Assembly (NCBI GenBank): GCA_015232955.1
Contig: JADFYS010000079.1
Location: forward strand, 1 to 8,264
Direction: 5' to 3'
Source of the DNA: Gammaproteobacteria bacterium
GTDB taxonomy: Bacteria > Pseudomonadota > Gammaproteobacteria > Thiohalomonadales > Thiohalomonadaceae
DNA length: 8,264 nucleotides
The notes under the pieces: generated by a model
Databases searched by the model: none
What the model was told of the DNA's origin: nothing
Seen by the model: only the letters and a program-made list of their open reading frames with translations
Program-made: the position numbers and the translations under genes
Shown here: piece after piece, positions 1 to 6,043 of the stretch
Numbering within the stretch: the first letter of the stretch is position 1
How the letters are laid out: each line of letters starts with the position of its first letter

Positions 1-221
1 GTCGTATCCTGAGCGGGGCCTATGAACACCTCACCGAAGATGGTATTTTGATTGTTGAGGTGGGGAACAGCGTTGCCCAGTTCGGAACGGCGTTTCCCCA
101 TCTTGCGGTCACCTGGATCGATTTTGAAAATGGGGGGGATGGGGTGTTTGTGATCGCCCGAAAGCAGTTGACCGGGGTGGCGGGATCATCCATATCACCA
201 GTGGCAAAGAGTGAAGAGTGA
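1..221 (+). CDS. prmB: Ribosomal protein L3 N5-glutamine methyltransferase PrmB, C-terminal fragment
   Basis: The last 72 codons of a gene that begins before the window. The protein reads GAYEHLTEDGILIVEVGNS, then a segment ending WIDFENGGDGVFVIARKQL. This matches the end of the Rossmann-fold methyltransferase domain of PrmB (HemK family), where the EVGNS strand and the (F/L)xNGGDGVF motif are characteristic. PrmB methylates a glutamine of ribosomal protein L3 in the cytoplasm, using S-adenosylmethionine. The catalytic NPPY motif would be upstream and is not visible. The assignment over its paralogue PrmC rests on the FENGGDGVF ending and on the nearby aroC, the usual neighbour of prmB in gammaproteobacteria. 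The last residues (AKSEE) and the TGA stop are written in an AGAGTGA tandem repeat, so the extreme C-terminus is probably not conserved. Confidence 0.88.
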   Translation, partial: RILSGAYEHLTEDGILIVEVGNSVAQFGTAFPHLAVTWIDFENGGDGVFVIARKQLTGVAGSSISPVAKSEE

Positions 222-228
222 AGAGTGA
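208..228 (+). repeat. Three perfect tandem copies of the heptamer AGAGTGA
   Basis: AGAGTGA occurs three times in direct succession (208-214, 215-221, 222-228) with no mismatch. The second copy ends with the prmB stop codon TGA. The third runs into the GAGGAG ribosome-binding site of the next gene. Seven is not a multiple of three, so a gain or loss of one copy would shift the reading frame at the very end of prmB and alter the spacing between the two genes. Whether the copy number varies cannot be seen from one sequence. Confidence 0.85.
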
Positions 229-237
229 GGAGAGATA

Positions 238-561
238 ATGATTGATCAACGCCCAACCACAGCAGAAGAGTATGTCCACCTGGTCGAGCAGGCGATTATT
301 GAGGTGGAGGAGTTTATGGCCTGTCTCGAGTTCGATATGGAGGATCCCGGGCAGCAGCTGCAGGTTCTCGAGCCGATACTGGCTCAGGTCAAGGTTCTTC
401 GTGCGGGGATGGCCGATGGCAGTTACCGTTTCGTCAATGAGGATCTCCCCTTTATGAATGTCGCCAACCGTCTCTCCAGCCAGTTGCCGTTTACCAATCT
501 TCTGGCGGTTATCAATCGTACCCACCGTTATGGCCTCAATATCGAGCAGGAGCAGCAGTAG
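238..561 (+). CDS. Small acidic conserved-looking protein of unknown function, coupled to hemN
   Basis: I do not recognise a named family. The product has 107 residues and is strongly acidic (17 Asp/Glu against 7 Lys/Arg), with no signal peptide or membrane segment, so it is probably cytosolic. Residues 8-57 look like two amphipathic helices rich in Glu, Val and Leu. They are followed by a dense set of aromatic and polar positions (DGSYRFVNEDLPFM at 60-73, then LPFTNLLAVINRTHRYGL at 83-100), which reads like a conserved core rather than a chance frame. The ATG start is supported by AGGAG five bases upstream (228-232), partly built from the heptamer repeat. The stop codon TAG shares its last base with the GTG start of hemN, so the two genes are probably translationally coupled. 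From memory, and weakly, small unnamed genes of this kind lie next to prmB in other gammaproteobacteria. Coding status is fairly sure; function is unknown. Confidence 0.8.
   Translation: MIDQRPTTAEEYVHLVEQAIIEVEEFMACLEFDMEDPGQQLQVLEPILAQVKVLRAGMADGSYRFVNEDLPFMNVANRLSSQLPFTNLLAVINRTHRYGLNIEQEQQ
548..552 (+). promoter_or_regulatory. Ribosome-binding site that fixes the GTG start of hemN
   Basis: AGGAG inside the last codons of the upstream small gene, 8 bases before GTG at 561. It supports a GTG start overlapping the preceding TAG by one base (TAGTG). The resulting protein start, MANQTTVFDAALLQKYAKSGPRYTSYPTA, aligns with the expected N-terminus of HemN. Confidence 0.7.
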
Positions 562-1946
562 TGGCGAATCAGACCACGGTTTTTGATGCAGCACTGCTCC
601 AAAAGTATGCGAAGAGCGGTCCCCGTTACACCTCTTATCCCACCGCAGTCCAGTTTCATCCGGGATTTGGCGAGGATGATTACCGGAGAAAAGTAGAGCA
701 GAGTAACCGTGTCGGGAACCCGTTGTCGCTCTATTTTCATATCCCGTTTTGCGACACCGTCTGCTTCTACTGCGGCTGTAACAAAGTGGTGACCAAAGAT
801 CGTGATCGTGCAGCCCCCTATCTGAGTCAGATCCATCGTGAACTGGAGCTGCAGAGCGAGATCTTTGATCAGCGTCGCGTCGTCACCCAACTCCACTGGG
901 GCGGAGGGACACCGACCTTTATCTCCCACCAGCAGATGCGTCAGTTGATGGCCAAGACCCGAAGCTGTTTTCAGCTTCTTGATGGGGATGAAGGGGAGTT
1001 CTCGATAGAGATCGATCCGCGCGAGGTGGAGGAGGATACCATCGCCCTGCTGCGGGAGATCGGCTTTAACCGCATGAGCCTCGGGGTGCAGGATTTCGAT
1101 CTGCGGGTACAGCAGGCGGTCAACCGTATTCAGCCCGAAGAGCAGACGCTGGCGACGCTGGAGGCTGCGCGGCGAGAGGGGTTCAAGTCGGTCAGCATCG
1201 ACCTCATCTATGGTCTACCGTTTCAGAGTGTCGCCAGTTTTGAGAGGACGCTGCAGCGGGTGATTGAGATCAGTCCAGATCGCCTCTCTATCTTCAACTA
1301 CGCCCATCTGCCGCAGCTTTTTAAGCCGCAACGGCGCATAAATGAGGCGGATCTCCCTTCAGGAGAGGAGAAACTGGAGATCCTCCGTCTTAGCATCGAA
1401 CGGCTGACTGCGGCCGGTTATCTCTTTATTGGTATGGATCACTTCGCCAAACCGGATGATGAACTCGCCATAGCGCAGCGGGAGAAGAGTCTCTACCGCA
1501 ATTTTCAGGGCTACTCAACCCATGCCGACTGTGATCTGATCGGGATCGGCAGTACCTCCATCGGCCAGGTGGGCAACAGCTATAGTCAGAATCAGAAGGG
1601 GATGGATGAGTATGCTCAGGCGCTGGCCACGGGTCATCTGCCGCTGCTACGCGGGGTGGAGCTGAGTGACGAAGATCTCCTTCGTCGCGATGTGATCACC
1701 CGCCTGATCTGCCATTTCTACCTCGACATGGGGGTGATCGAAACGCGCTACGGGATCAACTTCCGCAACCACTTCGCGGGACCTCTGCAGGGGCTGGCGG
1801 AGATGGAGGCCGATGGTCTGGTGACTCTGGGCGCAGCGGAGATAGAGGTGACGCCTCGAGGCAAATTGTTGATTCGCAACATCTGTATGCTGTTTGATGC
1901 CTATCTGGAGCAGACGGAGTCGGGGCGGTTTTCCAAAGTGATCTGA
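561..1946 (+). CDS. hemN: Oxygen-independent coproporphyrinogen III oxidase (radical SAM)
   Basis: HemN converts coproporphyrinogen III to protoporphyrinogen IX in heme synthesis without oxygen, by radical S-adenosylmethionine chemistry in the cytoplasm. The 461 residues match the usual length (about 457 in E. coli). Near the N-terminus are the RYTSYPTA signature (22-29) and the iron-sulfur motif HIPFCDTVCFYCGCN, with Cys64, Cys68 and Cys71 as cluster ligands and Cys73 just after. Tyr58 precedes it. Other motifs in order are WGGGTPT (113-119), FSIEIDPR (147-154), NRMSLGVQDFD (170-180), SIDLIYGLP (212-220) and GYSTHADCDLIGIGSTSI (317-334). The full CxxxCxxCxC pattern and these later blocks separate true HemN from HemW-like proteins. 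All key residues are intact. The gene starts with GTG overlapping the preceding stop codon. Its product suggests heme synthesis under low oxygen. Lying between prmB and aroC is an uncommon neighbourhood for it. Confidence 0.96.
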   Translation: MANQTTVFDAALLQKYAKSGPRYTSYPTAVQFHPGFGEDDYRRKVEQSNRVGNPLSLYFHIPFCDTVCFYCGCNKVVTKDRDRAAPYLSQIHRELELQSEIFDQRRVVTQLHWGGGTPTFISHQQMRQLMAKTRSCFQLLDGDEGEFSIEIDPREVEEDTIALLREIGFNRMSLGVQDFDLRVQQAVNRIQPEEQTLATLEAARREGFKSVSIDLIYGLPFQSVASFERTLQRVIEISPDRLSIFNYAHLPQLFKPQRRINEADLPSGEEKLEILRLSIERLTAAGYLFIGMDHFAKPDDELAIAQREKSLYRNFQGYSTHADCDLIGIGSTSIGQVGNSYSQNQKGMDEYAQALATGHLPLLRGVELSDEDLLRRDVITRLICHFYLDMGVIETRYGINFRNHFAGPLQGLAEMEADGLVTLGAAEIEVTPRGKLLIRNICMLFDAYLEQTESGRFSKVI

Positions 1947-2053
1947 GTCTTGATAGTGAAGGGAAACAGTAGCTGAATATCGCCAAACTGTTTGTTATCG
2001 TGAATACGCGCTGAACCCTTGAGCGCCAAGAGTAGCCGTTGCAGGTTGGGAAT
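1947..2053 (+). other. Gap between hemN and aroC, with a small hairpin and a weak promoter candidate
   Basis: A 107-bp noncoding stretch, the longest gap in the window. A 5-bp perfect stem (GCGCT at 2008-2012, AGCGC at 2022-2026) could extend by two A-T pairs past a G-G mismatch around a CCC loop. No T-run follows, so it is not an intrinsic terminator. TTGATA at 1950-1955 followed by the AT-rich TGAATAT at 1974-1980 could be a poor sigma70 promoter. Nothing else is evident. aroC may be transcribed both from upstream and from here. Confidence 0.3.
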
Positions 2054-3121
2054 ATGTCTGGAAATAGTATAGGAAAGCTGTTTAGTGTCACCACCTTTGG
2101 CGAGAGCCACGGTCCGGCTCTGGGGGCGGTGGTGGATGGCTGTCCGCCGGGGCTAGAGCTGACCGAGGCGGATCTGCAGCACGATCTCGACCGCCGCCGA
2201 CCTGGTAAGAGTCGCCATACCACCCAGCGGCGTGAGCCGGATCGGGTCAATATCCTTTCTGGTCTATTTGAGGGGGTGACCACCGGGACCCCCATCGGTC
2301 TCACCATCGAAAACTGTGATCAGCGCTCCAGAGACTACGGTTCGATTCAGGATCAGTTTCGTCCTGGACACGCCGATTTCACCTATCAGCAGAAGTATGG
2401 CATTCGCGACCACCGCGGAGGAGGGCGCTCCTCGGCCAGAGAGACGGCGATGCGGGTCGCAGCCGGGGCGATTGCGCGGAAGTTTCTGGCGCAGCAGGGG
2501 GTGACGATTCGGGGCTATCTTGCCCAGCTTGGTCCGATCACTGCTGAAGAGATCAACCTCGAACAGGTGGAGAAGAACGACTTCTTCTTTCCCGATAGCT
2601 CCAGAGTAGCCGAGCTGGAGTCCTACATGGATCGCCTGCGCAAGGCGGGAAACTCCATCGGTGCTCGGGTCAATGTCATCGCCTCCGGGGTGATGGCAGG
2701 GCTGGGAGAGCCGGTCTTTGATCGTCTTGATGCCGAAATGGCGCACGCCCTGATGAGTATCAATGCGGTGAAGGGGGTTGAGATTGGCGATGGTTTTGCG
2801 GTGGTGGAGCAGCAGGGGAGCGAGCATCGTGACGAGATGAGCCATAGCGGTTTCAGTAGTAACCACGCCGGCGGGGTGTTAGGGGGGATCTCAACCGGAC
2901 AGGATATCATCGCCTCGATCGCCCTCAAGCCGACCTCCAGCCTCCGCCTTCCCGCCAATAGCCTCAACCGTTTTGGCGAGGAGGTGACGGTGATCACCGA
3001 AGGGCGCCATGATCCCTGTGTCGGCATTCGTGCCGTCCCTATTGCTGAAGCGATGGTGGCGATCACTCTTATGGACCACTTTCTACGCCACCGTGGTCAG
3101 AACGGTCAGCGCCAACCGTAG
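2054..3121 (+). CDS. aroC: Chorismate synthase
   Basis: AroC carries out the last step of the shikimate pathway, turning 5-enolpyruvylshikimate-3-phosphate into chorismate with reduced FMN as cofactor, in the cytosol. The 355 residues agree with the family (361 in E. coli). The signatures are all present: FGESHG (15-20, His19), the LTEADLQHDLDRRRPG block (36-51), FRPGHADFTYQQKYG (102-116, His106), RDHRGGGRSSARET (118-131), SNHAGGVLGGIS (269-280) and EGRHDPC (316-322). The two histidines, the Arg cluster and Asp320 are the expected active-site positions, so the enzyme looks functional. I chose the ATG at 2054 because MSGNSIGKLF aligns with the family start. An in-frame TTG at 2039 would add five residues without support. 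The ribosome-binding site (AGG or GGGA just upstream) is weak. Together with prmB this is the conserved gammaproteobacterial pair, here separated by two genes. Confidence 0.97.
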   Translation: MSGNSIGKLFSVTTFGESHGPALGAVVDGCPPGLELTEADLQHDLDRRRPGKSRHTTQRREPDRVNILSGLFEGVTTGTPIGLTIENCDQRSRDYGSIQDQFRPGHADFTYQQKYGIRDHRGGGRSSARETAMRVAAGAIARKFLAQQGVTIRGYLAQLGPITAEEINLEQVEKNDFFFPDSSRVAELESYMDRLRKAGNSIGARVNVIASGVMAGLGEPVFDRLDAEMAHALMSINAVKGVEIGDGFAVVEQQGSEHRDEMSHSGFSSNHAGGVLGGISTGQDIIASIALKPTSSLRLPANSLNRFGEEVTVITEGRHDPCVGIRAVPIAEAMVAITLMDHFLRHRGQNGQRQP

Positions 3122-3139
3122 GGCGACCCTAGATATAGG

Positions 3140-4939
3140 ATGAGGGTATTTCACACCGAGCCGCCGGTGAGCAACCGGGATGATCGCCTCACCCTCCGCT
3201 CACTTGCCCCCTATCTCTGGAACTATCGCGGCCGTGCCGGTCTGGCGCTACTCTTTCTGATCCTCTCCAAGGTGGCGATCGTCGGTGTCCCGCTGGCGAT
3301 GAAAGAGGTGGTGGATTACCTCGACACGAGTGAGGTGCGCGAGCTGGCACTGCCGGTGATGCTGCTCGTGGTCTACGGTCTGCTCCGTCTCTGCGGATCA
3401 CTCTTTAACGAACTGCGCGATGTGGTCTTTGCCCGGGTACGCCACGGGGTGATGAAACAGCTCTCACTGCGGGCGTTGACACAACTTCACTCCCTCTCCC
3501 TCCGTTATCACCTCGAGCGGAAAACAGGGGCGTTGGCACGGGAGATGGACCGCGGTACCCGCAGCGCCTCTTCACTGCTCAACTTTATGCTCTTTAATAT
3601 CATACCCACTTCGGTCGAACTGCTGCTGGTGACTGCGATTATGCTCACCCAGTACACCCCGTGGTTTGCAGTGATTACGGTGGCGATTGTTCTGGTCTAT
3701 GTGGTGACCACCTTTAAGATCACCGCATGGCGGATGCAGTTTCGGCATGAGATGAACGCTAGGGACTCCGAGGCCAACTCCATCGCTATCGATAGTTTGA
3801 TCAATTACGAAACCGTTAAATATTTCAATAATGAGGAGTATGAGCAGGCGCGTTACGCCAAGACGCTCAATGCGTGGGAAGATGTGGCGGTGATGAGTCA
3901 GACGACGATGTCGGGGTTAAATATCGTACAGGGATCGCTCATTGCGCTGGGGGTGACCCTGATTATGGTGTTGGCGGCAGAGGGGGTGATTACCGGGGAG
4001 ATGACCATGGGCGATCTCGTCCTGGTCAACGCCTTGATGCTTCAGGTCTTTATCCCTCTGAATTTTCTCGGCGTTGTCTATAGCCAGGTCAAACACGCCC
4101 TCTCTGATATGGCGCAGATGTTTGCCCTTTTTCGGCAGCAACCCGAGATTGAAGATTGTGCCGCTGCAACCAGACTCGAAGTGGGGGAGGGGGAGATCGT
4201 CTTTGATCGGGTCAGTTTTCACTACCAGCCTGAACGCCCCATTCTGAAGGATATCTCCTTCACCCTGCCGCCCCGACACAAGGTGGCAGTGGTGGGCCAT
4301 AGTGGCTCGGGAAAATCGACCCTTGCCCGACTCCTCTATCGCTTTTATGAGGTGGAGTCGGGAGAGATCACCATTAACGGCCAGGATCTGCGCCGTGTCA
4401 CCCAGAAGAGTCTGCGTCAGGCGATCGGAATTGTGCCGCAGGATACGGTGCTCTTTAACGACACCATTCGCTACAACATCGCCTATGGCCGTTCCGGGGC
4501 GACAGAAGCGGAGATCATCGCGGCAGCCCAGGCCGCCGATATCCACAGCTTCATCACCTCCCTGCCCCAGGGTTACGAGACGGTGGTGGGGGAGCGCGGG
4601 CTGAAGCTCTCCGGAGGCGAAAAACAGCGGGTCTCTATCGCCCGGGCTATCCTCAAGAATCCGAAGATCCTTGTTTTTGATGAGGCAACCTCCAGTCTCG
4701 ACTCCCACTCAGAGCAGAGTATTCTCCAGGCGCTGCAGCAGTTGGCCACCAACCACTCCACGCTGGTGATCGCCCATCGCCTCTCTACTATTGTGGATGC
4801 CGACACCATTCTTGTCCTCGAAAAAGGGGAGATTATCGAGCAGGGGCGACACCAGCAACTACTGGCGGCAGGGGGGCACTATGCGGCGATGTGGCGGCTG
4901 CAGTTACAGCAGGGGGAGAGGCAAGAGGATATATATTAG
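3140..4939 (+). CDS. Atm1/HMT1-type ABC exporter half-transporter (permease fused to ATPase)
   Basis: A 599-residue inner-membrane half-transporter that should act as a homodimer. Residues about 30-335 form the six-helix exporter domain and about 350-590 the ATPase. The ATPase has Walker A GHSGSGKST (386-394), Q-loop Gln434, signature LSGGEKQ (490-496), Walker B ILVFDE (510-515), SLD D-loop (519-521) and switch His546, so it looks active. Family placement comes from the membrane domain: LSLRYHLERKTGALAREMDRGT (119-140), LLNFMLFNIIPTSVELLL (146-163) and FRHEMNARDSEANS followed by INYETVKYFNNEEYE (201-235) are hallmarks of the Atm1/HMT1 group. This group exports glutathione-linked sulfur species, glutathione polysulfide or metal-glutathione conjugates. 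The actual substrate is not deducible here. It lies 18 bp after aroC, so it is probably in the same transcript. The ATG has no good ribosome-binding site, and a GTG at 3167 would be a slightly shorter alternative start. Confidence 0.93.
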   Translation: MRVFHTEPPVSNRDDRLTLRSLAPYLWNYRGRAGLALLFLILSKVAIVGVPLAMKEVVDYLDTSEVRELALPVMLLVVYGLLRLCGSLFNELRDVVFARVRHGVMKQLSLRALTQLHSLSLRYHLERKTGALAREMDRGTRSASSLLNFMLFNIIPTSVELLLVTAIMLTQYTPWFAVITVAIVLVYVVTTFKITAWRMQFRHEMNARDSEANSIAIDSLINYETVKYFNNEEYEQARYAKTLNAWEDVAVMSQTTMSGLNIVQGSLIALGVTLIMVLAAEGVITGEMTMGDLVLVNALMLQVFIPLNFLGVVYSQVKHALSDMAQMFALFRQQPEIEDCAAATRLEVGEGEIVFDRVSFHYQPERPILKDISFTLPPRHKVAVVGHSGSGKSTLARLLYRFYEVESGEITINGQDLRRVTQKSLRQAIGIVPQDTVLFNDTIRYNIAYGRSGATEAEIIAAAQAADIHSFITSLPQGYETVVGERGLKLSGGEKQRVSIARAILKNPKILVFDEATSSLDSHSEQSILQALQQLATNHSTLVIAHRLSTIVDADTILVLEKGEIIEQGRHQQLLAAGGHYAAMWRLQLQQGERQEDIY

Positions 4940-4957
4940 AATTTGCTAATATTCTGA
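4936..4957 (+). promoter_or_regulatory. Candidate operator: inverted repeat over the -35 region of the RND operon
   Basis: TTAGAAT (4936-4942) and ATTCTGA (4951-4957) form an inverted repeat with 6 of 7 positions matched and an 8-base spacer. The left arm begins on the last base before the stop codon of the ABC gene. The spacer holds the proposed -35 box, a typical repressor position. RND operons are commonly controlled by TetR- or MarR-type repressors, but no regulator gene is in the window, so the binding protein is unknown. In AT-rich sequence a repeat of this size can arise by chance. Confidence 0.35.
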
Positions 4958-4971
4958 TGTAATGTTATCCT
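4943..4971 (+). promoter_or_regulatory. Candidate sigma70 promoter of the RND efflux operon
   Basis: TTGCTA (4943-4948) and TATCCT (4966-4971), each matching 4 of 6 consensus positions, are separated by exactly 17 bp. This lies in the only clearly AT-rich gap in the window, 37 bp before the start of the membrane-fusion gene. Transcription would begin near 4978 and leave a leader of about 30 bases containing the AGGAG site. It fits an RND operon expressed independently of the upstream genes. Confidence 0.5.
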
Positions 4972-4994
4972 GACGATATTCATCAAGTTTTTTT
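4955..4994 (+). terminator. Weak candidate intrinsic terminator after the ABC exporter gene
   Basis: TGATG (4955-4959) pairs with CATCA (4981-4985). Inside, AA pairs with TT and TATC (4966-4969) with GATA (4975-4978) around a 5-base loop, with small bulges on the left arm. Two bases after the stem comes a run of seven T (4988-4994). The stem is interrupted and AT-rich, so any termination may be partial. It overlaps the -10 box, so transcripts started at the proposed promoter would not contain the hairpin. Confidence 0.3.
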
Positions 4995-4999
4995 AGGAG
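4995..4999 (+). promoter_or_regulatory. Strong ribosome-binding site of the membrane-fusion protein gene
   Basis: AGGAG directly after the T-run, 8 bases before ATG at 5008. It is one of the best-placed sites in the window and confirms this start, which is also the one that provides a proper signal peptide. Confidence 0.75.
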
Positions 5000-5007
5000 C
5001 ATTAATC

Positions 5008-6042
5008 ATGAGCTTATTGCGTAGAATTTTCATATATACTTCTGTTTTTACAGTTTTTATTCCCCAGGCAGTGACAGCGGAACTGGCAACTGTCGAGAGT
5101 CGATTGCGTACCGTGGAGAAAGAGGTGGTGGTGGATGGCATCCTCGAAGCGATCAACCGCACCACGGTCTCCGCTCAGACCTCCGGTCAGGTGAAAGCGG
5201 TTCTGGTCGATATCGATGACTATGTCACCAAGGGGGATCTCCTGGTCAGACTCAACGATACCGAACAGCGCAGCCTCTTTCAGGCGGCCGATGCCCGTTA
5301 CCAAGAGGCGAAGTTGAGCTTCGAGCGCAGTCGTGGCCTGTTAGAGAAGGCACTTATCTCCCAAGCGGAGTTTGATCGCGCCAAATCGGCCTACAGTGAG
5401 ACCCAGGCCGCCCGTGCCCAGGCGCAAGAGCAGCTCGACTACACCGCTATTCGTGCCCCCTATAGCGGGATTGTCATTGCACGCCATATCGAAGTGGGAG
5501 AGATCGCCACCCCCGGACGAGAGGTGATGACCGGGATCTCTCTCGAAGAGTTGCGGGCAGAGGCGGGTGTACCGCAGAGCAAAATTAGTGCCGTGCGCCA
5601 CTTTTCACGGGCACGGGTGATCCTCGAGGCGGGGCATGGTCGGGTCATTGCGGGAGAGAAGATGACCTTCTCCCCTTATGCCGACCCTGCGAGCCACACC
5701 TTTAAGGTGAGAGTCAACCTACCACGACAGAGCAAAGGGGATCCCGGTAACCTCTACCCCGGTACCTATGTCAAGGTCGCTTTTGTCGCGGGGGAAGAGG
5801 ATCAGTTGGTGGTCCCTACCGCGACCGTAGTGCATCGGGGTGAGGTGACCGCACTCTATGTGGTGAACGGTGAGCAGATCTCGCTGCGCATGGTGCGTCT
5901 TGGCAGAAACCTCGAGGATGGCGTGACCGAGATCCTCGCCGGCCTTGATAAGGGAGAGACCGTAGCACTCGACCCTATCGCCGCCGGGGTAGCGCTCAAA
6001 AATCGCTATCGTGCCGAGCGTAGTCAAGTAGAGGAGAAGTGA
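5008..6042 (+). CDS. RND efflux periplasmic adaptor (membrane-fusion protein, HlyD/AcrA superfamily)
   Basis: This is the periplasmic adaptor that would link the RND permease encoded next to an outer-membrane channel. The 344-residue product starts with a signal peptide: RR at 5-6, a hydrophobic core at 7-18 and probable cleavage after VTA (24). No lipobox cysteine is present, so it is not an obvious lipoprotein. The first half of the lipoyl-like domain (SAQTSGQVKAVLVDIDDYVTKGD) spans about 55-77. A coiled-coil hairpin spans about 88-143, and the second lipoyl half (YTAIRAPYSGIVIARHIEVGE) about 145-165. A beta-barrel follows at about 178-260, then a membrane-proximal domain with VVPTATVVHRGEVTALYVVNG. 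It is shorter than AcrA (397), mostly through a shorter hairpin. The gene ends one base before the ATG of the permease gene. The first codons are unusually AT-rich. The substrate cannot be read from the sequence. Confidence 0.9.
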   Translation: MSLLRRIFIYTSVFTVFIPQAVTAELATVESRLRTVEKEVVVDGILEAINRTTVSAQTSGQVKAVLVDIDDYVTKGDLLVRLNDTEQRSLFQAADARYQEAKLSFERSRGLLEKALISQAEFDRAKSAYSETQAARAQAQEQLDYTAIRAPYSGIVIARHIEVGEIATPGREVMTGISLEELRAEAGVPQSKISAVRHFSRARVILEAGHGRVIAGEKMTFSPYADPASHTFKVRVNLPRQSKGDPGNLYPGTYVKVAFVAGEEDQLVVPTATVVHRGEVTALYVVNGEQISLRMVRLGRNLEDGVTEILAGLDKGETVALDPIAAGVALKNRYRAERSQVEEK

Positions 6043-6043
6043 G

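Noticed and set aside
1956..1976. Six-codon GTG-initiated reading frame after hemN that could be a leader peptide
   Set aside because: Too short, no ribosome-binding site, and no attenuator structure follows.
2039..2053. Five-residue N-terminal extension of aroC from an in-frame TTG
   Set aside because: MSGNSIGKLF from the ATG at 2054 matches the family start, and the extra residues have no support.
2264..2866. Minus-strand open frame of 200 codons inside aroC
   Set aside because: Shadow of the conserved aroC coding sequence, with no promoter, ribosome-binding site or protein motif.
3917..4708. Long open frame on the minus strand inside the ABC exporter gene (263 codons)
   Set aside because: It lies opposite a gene whose motifs are intact over its whole length. 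Its product has no recognisable domain, and such antisense frames are common in GC-rich genes.
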